Below, in pieces: positions 26,125-36,256 of a stretch of 64,000 nt of DNA. The stretch covers positions 1 through 64,000 of the forward strand of contig JABGQM010000021.1 in assembly GCA_018648805.1 (NCBI GenBank). The letters run 5' to 3'. The stretch is from Verrucomicrobiota bacterium (GTDB taxonomy: Bacteria > Verrucomicrobiota > Kiritimatiellia > UBA8416 > JABMPJ01). Within the stretch, counting starts at the first letter, position 1, and every line of letters starts with the position of its first letter. A program made the position numbers and the translations under genes. The notes below the pieces were generated by a model. The model worked only from the letters and a program-made list of their open reading frames with translations, did no database searches and had not been told where the DNA came from.

Positions 26125-29100
26125 ATGATGAGGACGATGTTTAGGGCGGGGCTCGGGGTGCTACTGTTGTGGGTCGGTTCGGCTTTCGGGCAGGGGGGCC
26201 TTGAGAACGAGATCTTGTCGGTTTCGCCCGAGTGGGCACCTCCGGGGACGAACGGGTTGATCGTCACGTTCACGCTCGACACAGATGGCCCGCCACCCCC
26301 TGCCAATCTGTCCAATATGCCGACCAGCGTGATGATAGGGACGATCTCGTGCGTGTCCACCTCGCGGCCCGCCACGAATATCGTGTCGTGTGTGTTTAAC
26401 ATTCCAGCCGGCGAATCGCTCGGCGCCAAGGACTGTGTCATCACGTTCGAGATTCCGCCCGGGACCCTCACCTTTTCGAAGACGGGTGGATTCAGCGTGG
26501 GATCGGCTCCGGCCGCCCCCGATTCGTCTACGAACGGTGCCCCGTCTGCGGGTTACAACCTATTCGGGTCGATCAGTTCAACCGACACCCACTTGATGGA
26601 TAATGACGAGACCATCATCAAGACGTGGTCGAGCAGCTACTCGGTCGGCAACTCGGTCTACCTGCTTGAAGACGGCACGCTGATGCGCACGGCCAATACA
26701 GGGAGTTCCGTCTTTGTTTCAGGCGGTCAGGGCGGTCGCGTGGAGCAGTTCGATTGGGACGGCGACCTGGTCTGGGCCTACGATTACGATACGGCCTCCC
26801 ACCGCTCGCACCACGACATTGACGTCCTCCCCAACGGCAACATTCTCATGATTGCATGGGAGCTCAAGACCGAGGCCGAAGCGCTGGGCGCCGGACGCAG
26901 GCCCGGCCTCCTCACGCAAACGAATCTGTGGCCGGATACGGTTATTGAAGTGGCTCCGACCGGCTCCTACGGTGGCGACATCGTCTGGGAATGGCATTCG
27001 TGGGATCACCTTGTGCAGGATGAGGATGCCGGGAAACCCAATTACGGCGTGGTCTCGAACAGCCCCGGCCGGATCAATCTTAACTATGCGTCGAACGGCG
27101 GAGCGGACTGGCATCACGTGAACGGGATTGATTACAACGAAGCCCTCGACCAGATTCTCCTCAGTGTTCGCAATGTGAGTGAGATCTGGGTGATCGATCA
27201 TGACACCACCACCGCCGAAGCCGCAGGGCCGGCCGGCGACCTGCTCTACCGCTGGGGCAATCCCGCGGCCTATGATTCGGGTGATGCCGGCGACCAGCAA
27301 CTCTTTGTCCAACACAATGCCCAGTGGATCGAGGAAGGTCTGCCAGGGGAAGGCAACATCCTGATTTTCAATAACGGCGAGGGACGACCGGATGATGACT
27401 ACTCCAGTGTCGATGAGATCGTGCCGCCCGTAGCCAGCGACGGCCACTACACGAATGGCCTACCGCTTGCCGCGACATGGGTCTACACCAACGCGACTCC
27501 CACCAACTTCTACGCCTCGCACATCTCCGGTGCCCAGCGCCTGCCCAACGGCAATACGCTCGTCTGCGAGGGCACGGAATCCTATGCCTTTGAAGTCACT
27601 CCCGCCGGCGACCTGGTGTGGGACTATGCCGCCAGTGGCTCGCGGTTCCGTTTCGAACGCTACGCACCCGACTTCCTCGGTTTCATCGGCACTGAGCTGG
27701 CGCTGCCTGCGCGGACATACGCCATTGTCGATACCGCACAGGACGGTTTCTACGATAACACCGACGATATCTCTGAGCCCGGTACCAACGACGCTTTTTA
27801 TGGGCAGGACGGCTGCTATGAGGGCAACCCGCCGGCCTATCGCGTCAGTCCGGACGGCCTCACGGTCTACGACTACAACACCGGCCTGACCTGGACGCGG
27901 TCACATGACTGGAACGGCGACGGCGATCTCGACGCCGACGATAAGATGACGCAGAGCGCAGCGGTGACGTATGCCGCTACGTTGAACGCTACGGAGTACG
28001 GTGGTCACGCGGACTGGCGTCTGCCGAGCATCAAGGAGCTCTACTCGCTGATGGATTTCCGCGGGACCGACCCCAATGTCAGTGCGACGGACAGCTCAGG
28101 TCTGACGCCCTTTATTGATGACACCGTTTTCGAGATCGGCTACGGCGATGTGGGGGCAGGGGAGCGGCTGATCGATGCCCAGTTTGCCACGACGACGATC
28201 TACGTGGATTTTGTCATGGGGACATCGGAAGCCATGTTTGGACTCAATCTCGTGGATGGCCGCATCAAGGGATATCCGACCCAGAACAAGACCTACTACG
28301 CCTACTACTGTCGCGGAAACATCGATTATGGCGTCAACAGCTTTGCGAACAACGGCGATGCCACCATCAGCGATCACGCCACCGGGCTGATGTGGGCGCA
28401 GGCCGACAGCATTGTCGGGATGGACTGGTCCAATGCCCTCGCCTACGCCGAGGCTTCGACGCTGGCGGGGCACACGGAGTGGCGGCTACCCAACACAAAG
28501 GAGCTTCAGAGCCTTGTCGATTACACCCGCTCACCCAGCTCGCACGGCACTGCGGCTATTGATGTGAGTTTCTTCTCCTGCACGCAGATTACCAACATGG
28601 AAGACGAAGTGGATTTCCCGTGGTACTGGAGTGGAACCACGCATCTCAAGTACACTGGCGTTGACGATCAGGGCTCCTACGTCTGCTTCGGACGTGGCAT
28701 GGGAACGATGGACGAAGGGGTAACGATCATCGATGTCCACGGCGCAGGCTGTCAGCGCAGTGATCCGAAGACGGGTGATCCGGGCGACTATCCCTCCTCC
28801 GGCCACGGCCCACAAGGCGACGTCCGCCGCGTCTTCAACCACGTCCGCATCGTCCGCGACCTTCCGCCGATCGCCGACTACGATGAGGACGGGCTTACGG
28901 ATGCCGATGAAAGGGGCGCCCATGGCACAAGCCCGTATGATTCTGATTCGGATGAAGACGGCGCCACCGACGGCGACGAAGTCATTGCGGGTATGAATCC
29001 AAACGACGCGAACTCGCTCTTCGTGCTCTCTGGTATCACCCCCTCCGGCACAGACGTCGTCATCAAGTGGTATAGCGCCTCCAACCGCACCTACGCCGTC

Positions 29101-29235
29101 TGGGGCTCCACAAATCTACTCACCAATGCCTGGAGCTTCATCGAAGGCGGGATCATCAGCACCCCACCCATCAACGCCTGCACCACCACGCCCACATCCG
29201 TAACGGCCGAGTTTTATCGGATCGAGTTGGAGTAG
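26125..29235 (+). CDS. Secreted arylsulfotransferase-like / double Lcl-domain / TSP3 protein
   Basis: 1036 residues with a signal peptide (first 22). About 145-522 form an arylsulfotransferase-type beta-propeller, with the landmark SHHDIDVLPNGNIL and HVNGIDYNEALDQILLSVR. About 572-735 and 740-912 are two Lcl_C/DUF1566 domains (WRLPSIKELYSLMDFRG and WRLPNTKELQSLVDYTR). Residues about 917-962 are TSP3-like Asp-rich calcium repeats (DYDEDGLTDADERG). The last 70 form a YAVWGSTNLL-type beta domain common in PVC secreted proteins. Likely an extracellular or surface protein; whether it transfers sulfate is uncertain, since the fold also occurs in non-enzymatic proteins. It ends 40 bases before the Wadjet locus. 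Confidence 0.85.
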   Translation: MMRTMFRAGLGVLLLWVGSAFGQGGLENEILSVSPEWAPPGTNGLIVTFTLDTDGPPPPANLSNMPTSVMIGTISCVSTSRPATNIVSCVFNIPAGESLGAKDCVITFEIPPGTLTFSKTGGFSVGSAPAAPDSSTNGAPSAGYNLFGSISSTDTHLMDNDETIIKTWSSSYSVGNSVYLLEDGTLMRTANTGSSVFVSGGQGGRVEQFDWDGDLVWAYDYDTASHRSHHDIDVLPNGNILMIAWELKTEAEALGAGRRPGLLTQTNLWPDTVIEVAPTGSYGGDIVWEWHSWDHLVQDEDAGKPNYGVVSNSPGRINLNYASNGGADWHHVNGIDYNEALDQILLSVRNVSEIWVIDHDTTTAEAAGPAGDLLYRWGNPAAYDSGDAGDQQLFVQHNAQWIEEGLPGEGNILIFNNGEGRPDDDYSSVDEIVPPVASDGHYTNGLPLAATWVYTNATPTNFYASHISGAQRLPNGNTLVCEGTESYAFEVTPAGDLVWDYAASGSRFRFERYAPDFLGFIGTELALPARTYAIVDTAQDGFYDNTDDISEPGTNDAFYGQDGCYEGNPPAYRVSPDGLTVYDYNTGLTWTRSHDWNGDGDLDADDKMTQSAAVTYAATLNATEYGGHADWRLPSIKELYSLMDFRGTDPNVSATDSSGLTPFIDDTVFEIGYGDVGAGERLIDAQFATTTIYVDFVMGTSEAMFGLNLVDGRIKGYPTQNKTYYAYYCRGNIDYGVNSFANNGDATISDHATGLMWAQADSIVGMDWSNALAYAEASTLAGHTEWRLPNTKELQSLVDYTRSPSSHGTAAIDVSFFSCTQITNMEDEVDFPWYWSGTTHLKYTGVDDQGSYVCFGRGMGTMDEGVTIIDVHGAGCQRSDPKTGDPGDYPSSGHGPQGDVRRVFNHVRIVRDLPPIADYDEDGLTDADERGAHGTSPYDSDSDEDGATDGDEVIAGMNPNDANSLFVLSGITPSGTDVVIKWYSASNRTYAVWGSTNLLTNAWSFIEGGIISTPPINACTTTPTSVTAEFYRIELE

Positions 29236-29241
29236 GCATGC

Positions 29242-29271
29242 ATGATCCTATTTGAATTCATTTCGGATCAT
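29242..29271. promoter_or_regulatory. 30-bp imperfect dyad immediately upstream of jetA
   Basis: ATGATCC (29242-29248) and GGATCAT (29265-29271) are perfect inverted arms around a central palindrome TGAATTCA (29253-29260), all sharing one centre at 29256.5. The element ends five bases before the preferred jetA start, a position suited to an operator or autoregulatory site. No -10/-35 pair is clear. Confidence 0.45.
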
Positions 29272-29275
29272 CTAT

Positions 29276-30871
29276 ATGCTGTCGGGCATGCTGAAGAAGG
29301 TCGATAGTGCTGTTGAGCTGGATGTGTTCCGGTATGTGAATGCCGATAAGGCGCCTCTCTATCGTGCTATCATGCGTCTCTTCGTCGACGCCAAGCAGCG
29401 TTTCGCACTCCATATGAAGCCGGAAGAGATTGTGGCGGGCCTGCGCGACGAAAGCGTAGCACCCGGCCTGGCGCGTGTGGAGCAGGTCGAAGCGGAAGCG
29501 GCGCTTACGCAACTCAAAGAGTGGGGCAACCTGAAGGCACATGCCGACAGCGCGGAGGTCCGCACAGTGCAGGATTTCATGCGGGCCCACCTGCTGTACC
29601 AACTGAGCGCAGAGGGCGAGGCGGCGGAGGGAGCCCTCGCTTTCTACCGCGAACAGATTGAGCAGCCTGGCGAGTTGCAGGTCGCGGCCTTGGACGATAT
29701 CAGCGCGCTTCTTTCTGAACTGCTCGAACTCCTCGGCCAGCCGGTCCTGGATGTACAGAAGGTTCACACCTCCTGTACCGCCCTCTATGCCCGCTTCGAC
29801 GGCTTGGCTGCACGCGCCCGTCAATTCATGGGAAGTGTCCAGCGGGCGATTGACCTGCAGGAGGGGGATGTGCAGGCGTTCCTGGCCTATAAAGGTAAAC
29901 TCATTGAGTATCTGGAGCGGTTCATTGGCGAGCTGATTGTCAAGAGTCCTCTGATCGCCTCACGCATCATGGCGGTGGATGGGGCGGGCATGACGCGGGC
30001 CCTGGAAGCCCTGGTCGCGCGCGATGTTTCAGACGCACTGGATTCTCAGGCCACGACGGAGGAACGTATCCGGCGCGAATGGACGATGAAATGGGAGGGA
30101 CTGCGGGCATGGTTCTTTGGCAACGGCGGTGAGCCGTCTCAGTCCGAGCGCCTGCGCAGTCGGGCCCGTAGCGCGATCCCCGATCTTCTTGCCGTGGTCG
30201 CCGATCTCAATGCGCGCCGGGTACGCCGCAGTGACCGGGCCGAGGATTTCCGTACGCTGGCGCGTTGGTTTGCCGAATGTGAGACGGACGAGCAGGCCCA
30301 TATTCTCTGGCGCTCCGCATTCTGTCTCACACCTTCTCGCCATCTCACGATTGATGCGGAGACATTGGCGCGCCGGGATGAGACCCCTGTGTCGCCGCGC
30401 ACGAGCTGGCTCGATGCCGACGCATTGCTGATCTCGCCCCATCTGCGTGCCGTAGGCCGCATCCGGCGCTTTGGTCGCCAGCCAGCCATTGTCGATGACT
30501 CCGATGCAAAACGGCTTCTCGGTAACAAGCTCGCCGAGGAGAATCGTCAGTTGGGAGAAGCGCGTCGACTCATCGCTACGGGTCGTTTGACCCACCTCTC
30601 TGATTTTTCGGTGTTGCCGCGTGGTTCTTTTGATCTGTTTCTGGATTGCCTGGGTACAGCCCTCGCGTCTCAGCGAGATCCTGCTGAGCCTGTGGCGACG
30701 ACCTCGAGTGACGGGTCATTGCGCGTCTGTCTCGAGCCCATTCCCGCTGCGCCGTGGGTCTGTCTGAATACGCATGACGGGGCATTCCACGGCCGTGACT
30801 GTCGTATTCGCATCGAGGAGGCATTCAAAGAAGCCGCCGCAGATGCCAGCATAGAGCCTGATGCCGCATGA
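29276..30871 (+). CDS. jetA: Wadjet type III protein JetA (DUF2397/TIGR02677)
   Basis: 531 residues from ATG 29276; an in-frame TTG at 29252 and an ATG at 29288 are alternatives, and no start has a good ribosome-binding site. The early block VFRYVNADKAPLYRAIMRLF is the hallmark of TIGR02677/DUF2397. By analogy with characterised Wadjet systems this is the kleisin-like subunit that bridges the SMC heads of JetC. Its stop overlaps the start of jetB (ATGA). Together with jetB and jetC it would form the motor complex that senses and extrudes small circular DNA, leading to cleavage by JetD. The family call is strong; the function is transferred from relatives. Confidence 0.9.
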   Translation: MLSGMLKKVDSAVELDVFRYVNADKAPLYRAIMRLFVDAKQRFALHMKPEEIVAGLRDESVAPGLARVEQVEAEAALTQLKEWGNLKAHADSAEVRTVQDFMRAHLLYQLSAEGEAAEGALAFYREQIEQPGELQVAALDDISALLSELLELLGQPVLDVQKVHTSCTALYARFDGLAARARQFMGSVQRAIDLQEGDVQAFLAYKGKLIEYLERFIGELIVKSPLIASRIMAVDGAGMTRALEALVARDVSDALDSQATTEERIRREWTMKWEGLRAWFFGNGGEPSQSERLRSRARSAIPDLLAVVADLNARRVRRSDRAEDFRTLARWFAECETDEQAHILWRSAFCLTPSRHLTIDAETLARRDETPVSPRTSWLDADALLISPHLRAVGRIRRFGRQPAIVDDSDAKRLLGNKLAEENRQLGEARRLIATGRLTHLSDFSVLPRGSFDLFLDCLGTALASQRDPAEPVATTSSDGSLRVCLEPIPAAPWVCLNTHDGAFHGRDCRIRIEEAFKEAAADASIEPDAA

Positions 30872-32097
30872 GCACTATTGATCAAATTCGTGAGCGCGAG
30901 GCACGCGGCGAACGCCAGCTATGCGTCCGCGCCTTGCTTCAGGATCCACTTCTACAAGCCAGTGGGCCGCATAGCGCACTATACCGGCTGATACGACGTC
31001 ACGCCGACTGGCTACGCACCTGGTTTGCCGCTGAGCCTGCCTGGCCATTAGTGATCGAGCGCGAGTACGCGCGGCTAAGCAAGATTCCCGCGCGCCTCAA
31101 TGACGCATCATTTCCCGCCCGCGATCACAAAGGCATTTCGTTCAGTCGCCGCCGTTATGTATTGCTCTGCATGGTGCTGGCTGTTCTCGAAAAGGCTGAG
31201 CGCCAGACCATTTTGGGGCATATAGCAGAACAGGTGGCTCTAAAGGCCCGTGGTGATGAAGCGCTTGAGCGTGCCAGCATGGATATTCGCTTCGAGCGGC
31301 GGGCCGAACGGCTGGACTTGATCGCCGTCATTCGAATCCTGGTTAAGCGCGGTGTTATGACCCGTATTCATGGGGATGAGGAGGGCTATGTTCAGCATAG
31401 CGGGGAAGTCCTATATACGATCAACCGATCGGTACTGGCGCGTGTCGCGGTCATGCAGAGCGGGCCCTCAACGCTGACGGACCTGCCGCTTGATGAGCGC
31501 GCGATCAGGCTTCATCCGTCCGAACTGTTTTCCGAGGGTGACGCGGCGCGGCGACGACGCTCGCGTACCACGCTAACCCGCCTTCTACTCGACCATCCGG
31601 TGATCTACTACGCGGATTTGTCTGAGGAGGAGCTGGCCTATCTTCATTCTCAGCGTGCTCGCTTGACGCATGAGATCGAGGAAGCCAGTGGGCTTATCGC
31701 CGAGATTCGTGCCGAAGGTATTGCCATGGTCGATCCCTTGAGGAAGTTGACCGACCATGCCATGCCTGATGAAGGGACGATGGGACACGCCGCCCTCTTG
31801 GTGGCCGAGTTCCTGATCCCGCACATCGGTCGCGGTGACCGGAATGGAGGCCCCGCTCAAGGTCTCGGGGTTTTGGAGTTACGGCTTGAGCACTACCTCG
31901 CCACGCAGGCCGTTGAACACAAGGGCCGCTGGCGGCGCGATTCACAAGAACCTGCCGGACTGCATAAATTGCTGGATGATGTCCTCTCTCGGCTCCAGGC
32001 GCTCTGCCTGATCCGCTGCGACGATGATACCGTCGTTCCCCTGCCGGCCCTTGCTCGTTATCGGCTTGATTCAGGAGCCTCCCATGGACAAGGATGA
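30868..32097 (+). CDS. jetB: Wadjet type III protein JetB (DUF2398/TIGR02678)
   Basis: 409 residues. The N-terminus (REREARGERQLCVRALLQDPLL) and the block HKGISFSRRRYVLLCMVLAVLEKAERQT match TIGR02678/DUF2398, the KITE-like winged-helix subunit of the SMC complex. It overlaps jetA by four bases and jetC by 14, indicating tightly coupled synthesis of the three motor subunits. Nothing looks truncated. Confidence 0.9.
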   Translation: MSTIDQIREREARGERQLCVRALLQDPLLQASGPHSALYRLIRRHADWLRTWFAAEPAWPLVIEREYARLSKIPARLNDASFPARDHKGISFSRRRYVLLCMVLAVLEKAERQTILGHIAEQVALKARGDEALERASMDIRFERRAERLDLIAVIRILVKRGVMTRIHGDEEGYVQHSGEVLYTINRSVLARVAVMQSGPSTLTDLPLDERAIRLHPSELFSEGDAARRRRSRTTLTRLLLDHPVIYYADLSEEELAYLHSQRARLTHEIEEASGLIAEIRAEGIAMVDPLRKLTDHAMPDEGTMGHAALLVAEFLIPHIGRGDRNGGPAQGLGVLELRLEHYLATQAVEHKGRWRRDSQEPAGLHKLLDDVLSRLQALCLIRCDDDTVVPLPALARYRLDSGASHGQG

Positions 32098-35000
32098 GCC
32101 CGTGACAGATGTCGACAACAGCCAAGAAACCCCGCTCCCTCGCGCCGGACGCCGCGACAGGTGGCAGCCGCTCCGCAGCGGCGTTCTCAATCTCTATCGC
32201 TATACACGACAAGAGTTCTGGTACGAGCAGGGACACCTACTGCTGCGCGGCAACAACGGTACAGGCAAATCACGTGTACTGGCCCTGCAACTGCCGTTTC
32301 TGCTGGATGGCGAAATCGCCTCCCGCCGCGTCGAGCCGGATGCCGACCCCGCCAAGCGCATGGAGTGGAATGTCCTCATGGATATTCACGACAACCGCAC
32401 GGGATACACCTGGGTCGAATTCGGGCAGCAGACCGATGAAGGGGATCGATTCATCACGCTCGGCTGCGGCCTGCACGCCACAAAGGGCGGGGATCTCAAG
32501 CGCTGGTTTTTCGTCACGAGCCAACGCGTTGGTGACGGTCTGCTTCTCGAAACTTCCGCCGGAACCCCGCTTACGCGAGATGGTTGTCGTGATGCGCTGG
32601 GCGACAAAGGCACGCTCTACACTAAAGTGGGGGAATACCGCCGCGCCGTAGACGATCACCTCTTCCATCTTGGCGAGGAGCGCTACGGCGCCCTGATTGA
32701 TCTCCTCATCCAGCTGCGCCAACCCCAGCTCTCGCGGCAACTTGATGAACGGCGCCTTTCGGATGCGCTCAGCAACAGTCTGCCACCGCTTGCTCCGAGT
32801 GTGCTGCACGATGTAGCCGAATCCTTCAGGTCCCTCGAAGAAGACCGTCAGTCGCTCGAAAACTACAAAGCGGCGGTTGAAGCCGTATCGTCCTTTCAAA
32901 AGACCTATCGCCGCTATGCACGCATGGTCTCGGGGGAGCGATCCGAAGCCTTGCGCAAAACGCACAGCCACTACGAGCATACCCAGCGAGACGTGCGCGA
33001 GGCCGAACAGAAGCGTGTCGAATCCGAGGCCGTCCGGCAGAGCGCCCGCGCCAATACCGGCACGTTAACGCTTGAGCTTGAGGCGCATCGCGCTGAATCC
33101 GACGCATTGCGTGCGAGCCCGGCTATGAAGCAGGCCGAACAACTCGATCGTCTGGACAGCGACCGCCGCGCGGCTCAGCAGCGCCTGGACCGCGCCCGAC
33201 GTGCGCTCGACGAGCAATCTCAGGAGCATGACAAGCGTTGCATCGAGAGCGCTGAGGCAGAGCGGCTGGCTGATGCTGAAAGGCACCAGGTAGACGTGGA
33301 GCTCTCGCACGCACGCGACGCGGCTGAAGGGGTTGGAATGGCCGGTCGTTTCCGGAGCATTGTGGAGGGCGATCCCCAAGGGGACAAGATCCGTGGTCCG
33401 CTTGAAGCGCTATCCGACCATATCGAGGAGAGCCTTCGCCACCTGCGCGGCATGCAGAAGCAGATCGTCGAAGCCGAAACGAACGAACGCCGGGCGGCTG
33501 ACCTCGAGCAGCAGCAGCGTGAACGGTTCGACCGTGTACAGGGCGAGGCCGTGGAATGCCATCGTCAGCGCCAAACGGCTGTTGAGGGATACCTCGCGGC
33601 CATCTCAGAGTGGTCTGGCGCGCTCACACACCTGACCCTTCCCGATCTCGATAGCGTCCTTGAACAGACCGTGATCTGGTGTGAAGCGCTTGCGCCACCC
33701 CAACCGATTGAGGTCGCCGCGCAGGAAGCCTACCGTGCAGACGCACGCGACCTTGAACGTCGCCGCCTTGTCATTGAGGAGGAGCGGAAGTCTATCCGTG
33801 AACTGGACGCCGAGCTTACGGCAGAGACAGAGCGCATTGCCGCCGGGGTCGACCGACTCCCTCCCGCGCCCCATACACGAAGCGACACCGCCCGTGCTGA
33901 ACGTCCTGGCGCTCCGCTATGGCAGCTATGCGATTTTCGCAAAGACGTTCCCCCCGAACAACGTGCCCTGCTCGAAGCCGCCCTTGAGGCCGCCGGATTG
34001 CTTGATGCGTGGGTCACCCCCAATGGCGCCCTGCTTGACCTCACGGCCCTCGCTTCAGACGGGGATGCCCTCCTCGTGCCGGATGCCCCGCGCTGTGAAA
34101 CGGGTGACACCCTCCTGCATCTGCTCTGCGCCGACATCGATCCGCAGGGCCGCGCTTCTGTGGATATTCAGCCCGACATCATTGAGGGTATTCTGGGGTG
34201 TATCGCTATTGAGCCCGGCAATCATCACACCATTGTTACCCCGGATGGGTATTGGAAACAGGGCCTCTTGCAGGGACGGTGGCAGAAAGCTGCTGCCGAA
34301 TATATTGGGGCCTCTGCCCGCGAGCAGGCGCGCCGCCGCCGGCTCAAAGAGATCGAGTCTGAGCGCGCCTTTCTGCATCAAGAGGATAGGCGCTGTTTGG
34401 AGGGGGTGCAGGCGCTCGCCAAAGAAGAAGCGGCTCGACGGATCGAATACAACGCACTTCCCGACTCACTCCCCATTTTGGCTTCCGATCAGGATAGTCG
34501 GCGTGCCGATGCGGATGTTGTCCGTGAGCGCGAAGAGCTACTTCAACTCACGGATCGACTGCGTGAGCACCGCCAGCAGCTCGAAATGGCCCGAAATGCG
34601 TATCTGCAGGCCGCGGCGGATCTACAGCTTGACGCTTGGGTCAGTAATCTCGACGGACTTGCCGATGCCTCGCGCGCCTTCAGTAGTGCGCTCAACGCGC
34701 TCTGGTTGGCCCTCGAGCGGCACCACGCCACGCAGCAGCGCGTTGTGTCTGCCGCTGATGAACTGGGCCGGGCCGAAAAGCGACTTACGGCGTGTCAACA
34801 GAGTCACCGTGATGCCGAAGTCGACAGCGCACGGCGTGAGCGCGAGTTTGAGACCCTCAGCCAAACAGCCGGCAAGGCCGCACATGAGATCAAGGTGAGA
34901 TTCGATGCCGTGGCACAGCGTATCGCTGACACCGATCAGAAGCTGGAAGCGGCCCGCGAGAGTGAAGCCGTGGCCAGGGAGGCGTGGGCGCGCTGTGAGA

Positions 35001-36247
35001 CGGGTGAAACAGCCGCCCGCGAACGACTCGCTGAAGCGGGTGAAGAGCGCGCGCAGCAGCACCAGTCGTTCTGTGATTTCATCTCCACAAGCATTGTTGA
35101 TGAAGCCGATCTTGCGCTGGAAATAACGCTTGATCCGGCGACGACCCATGAGATGGCCGTTAACCCCGCCGTGGAGTTTGCACGCGAATTGGATCGTCAG
35201 CTTCCCGAGAGTGTCTCATGGAGTGACGAAGCGCGTGACCGAATCCATAACGAGCTACAGCAACGTTTCCAGGATCTGCAAACCACCCTCACGTCCCACC
35301 ACTACTCCCCCGTGAGTGAGAGCCACCACGATATCACAATCGTCACCTGCCCCTATCAGGGCCAAAGCCGGTCCATGCATGAGCTGGGACGCTGTCTTGA
35401 TGATGAGGTGAACCAGCGCAAACAACTGCTTGATGCCAACGAGCGTGAGTTTATCGAGAACTACCTCATTGGCGAGATCGCGCACCACCTCCACCACCAG
35501 ATCCACGATGCTGACAAGTTTGTCGCCGACATGAACGCAGAACTCGATAAGCACCCTATGAGCACAGGTATGCGGCTCCGTTTCGTCTGGGCGCCGCGCA
35601 CCGACGGTCCTGCCGGTCTGGTCGAGGCCCGCAAACTCCTCGCCCAGTCCCAGGAGATCCTCTCGCCGGACGACCGCGATATGCTCGCCCGCTTCCTGCA
35701 GGCCCGCATTCGGGAGGTCGATGAGGAAACCGAAGCCATGGGGTGGGGCGAACGGTTGGAACAGGCTGTTGACTACCGCCGCTGGCACTCTTTCGGGGTC
35801 GAGCGCTACCAGGCCGGGCGTTGGCAGCGGCTTACCAAGCGGACACACGGTACGGGGTCGGGAGGCGAGAAAGCGATTGCCCTGACCATTCCTCAGTTCG
35901 CGGCCGCCGCCGCCCACTATCACAATATTCCCGAGGCACCGCGTCTCATCATGCTGGATGAAGCCTTCGTAGGCATCGACTCCGACATGCGTGGCAAGTG
36001 CATGGATCTGCTGCACCAGTTCGACCTCGATCTGGTGATGACCTCAGAACGTGAGTGGGGTTGCTACGCCAGCGTGCGCGGCATCGCCATCTATCAACTC
36101 GCCACCCGTCCCGGCATTGATGCTATTGCCGTTACACGTTGGGTGTGGAACGGCAAACAGAAGGTGCAGCGCGACACGCCGCTTCCCGCCAGGCCGAGAG
36201 AGGCCGAGGCCGAGACAGACGCCGGCCAATCCGAGCTTTTCAACTGA
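32084..36247 (+). CDS. jetC: Wadjet type III SMC-like ATPase JetC (TIGR02680)
   Basis: 1387 residues from ATG 32084, preceded by AGGAG with a 6-base spacer; a longer frame upstream is just overlap with jetB. Walker A GNNGTGKS is at about 56-63. Two long, charged coiled-coil arms flank a central globular region (about 600-780). The ABC signature GTGSGGEKA is at about 1256 and Walker B LIMLDEA at about 1288. This is the MukB/SbcC-like ATPase motor that loads on DNA with JetA and JetB. All ATPase motifs are intact, so activity is expected. A PIN-like gene follows after 9 bases, instead of the jetD that usually follows. Confidence 0.93.
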   Translation: MDKDEPVTDVDNSQETPLPRAGRRDRWQPLRSGVLNLYRYTRQEFWYEQGHLLLRGNNGTGKSRVLALQLPFLLDGEIASRRVEPDADPAKRMEWNVLMDIHDNRTGYTWVEFGQQTDEGDRFITLGCGLHATKGGDLKRWFFVTSQRVGDGLLLETSAGTPLTRDGCRDALGDKGTLYTKVGEYRRAVDDHLFHLGEERYGALIDLLIQLRQPQLSRQLDERRLSDALSNSLPPLAPSVLHDVAESFRSLEEDRQSLENYKAAVEAVSSFQKTYRRYARMVSGERSEALRKTHSHYEHTQRDVREAEQKRVESEAVRQSARANTGTLTLELEAHRAESDALRASPAMKQAEQLDRLDSDRRAAQQRLDRARRALDEQSQEHDKRCIESAEAERLADAERHQVDVELSHARDAAEGVGMAGRFRSIVEGDPQGDKIRGPLEALSDHIEESLRHLRGMQKQIVEAETNERRAADLEQQQRERFDRVQGEAVECHRQRQTAVEGYLAAISEWSGALTHLTLPDLDSVLEQTVIWCEALAPPQPIEVAAQEAYRADARDLERRRLVIEEERKSIRELDAELTAETERIAAGVDRLPPAPHTRSDTARAERPGAPLWQLCDFRKDVPPEQRALLEAALEAAGLLDAWVTPNGALLDLTALASDGDALLVPDAPRCETGDTLLHLLCADIDPQGRASVDIQPDIIEGILGCIAIEPGNHHTIVTPDGYWKQGLLQGRWQKAAAEYIGASAREQARRRRLKEIESERAFLHQEDRRCLEGVQALAKEEAARRIEYNALPDSLPILASDQDSRRADADVVREREELLQLTDRLREHRQQLEMARNAYLQAAADLQLDAWVSNLDGLADASRAFSSALNALWLALERHHATQQRVVSAADELGRAEKRLTACQQSHRDAEVDSARREREFETLSQTAGKAAHEIKVRFDAVAQRIADTDQKLEAARESEAVAREAWARCETGETAARERLAEAGEERAQQHQSFCDFISTSIVDEADLALEITLDPATTHEMAVNPAVEFARELDRQLPESVSWSDEARDRIHNELQQRFQDLQTTLTSHHYSPVSESHHDITIVTCPYQGQSRSMHELGRCLDDEVNQRKQLLDANEREFIENYLIGEIAHHLHHQIHDADKFVADMNAELDKHPMSTGMRLRFVWAPRTDGPAGLVEARKLLAQSQEILSPDDRDMLARFLQARIREVDEETEAMGWGERLEQAVDYRRWHSFGVERYQAGRWQRLTKRTHGTGSGGEKAIALTIPQFAAAAAHYHNIPEAPRLIMLDEAFVGIDSDMRGKCMDLLHQFDLDLVMTSEREWGCYASVRGIAIYQLATRPGIDAIAVTRWVWNGKQKVQRDTPLPARPREAEAETDAGQSELFN

Positions 36248-36256
36248 GCGGACAAC

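Noticed and set aside
32024..32083. Longer jetC start at 32024
   Set aside because: The ATG at 32084 has AGGAG at the right distance, and the extra 20 residues are just the overlap with jetB in another frame.
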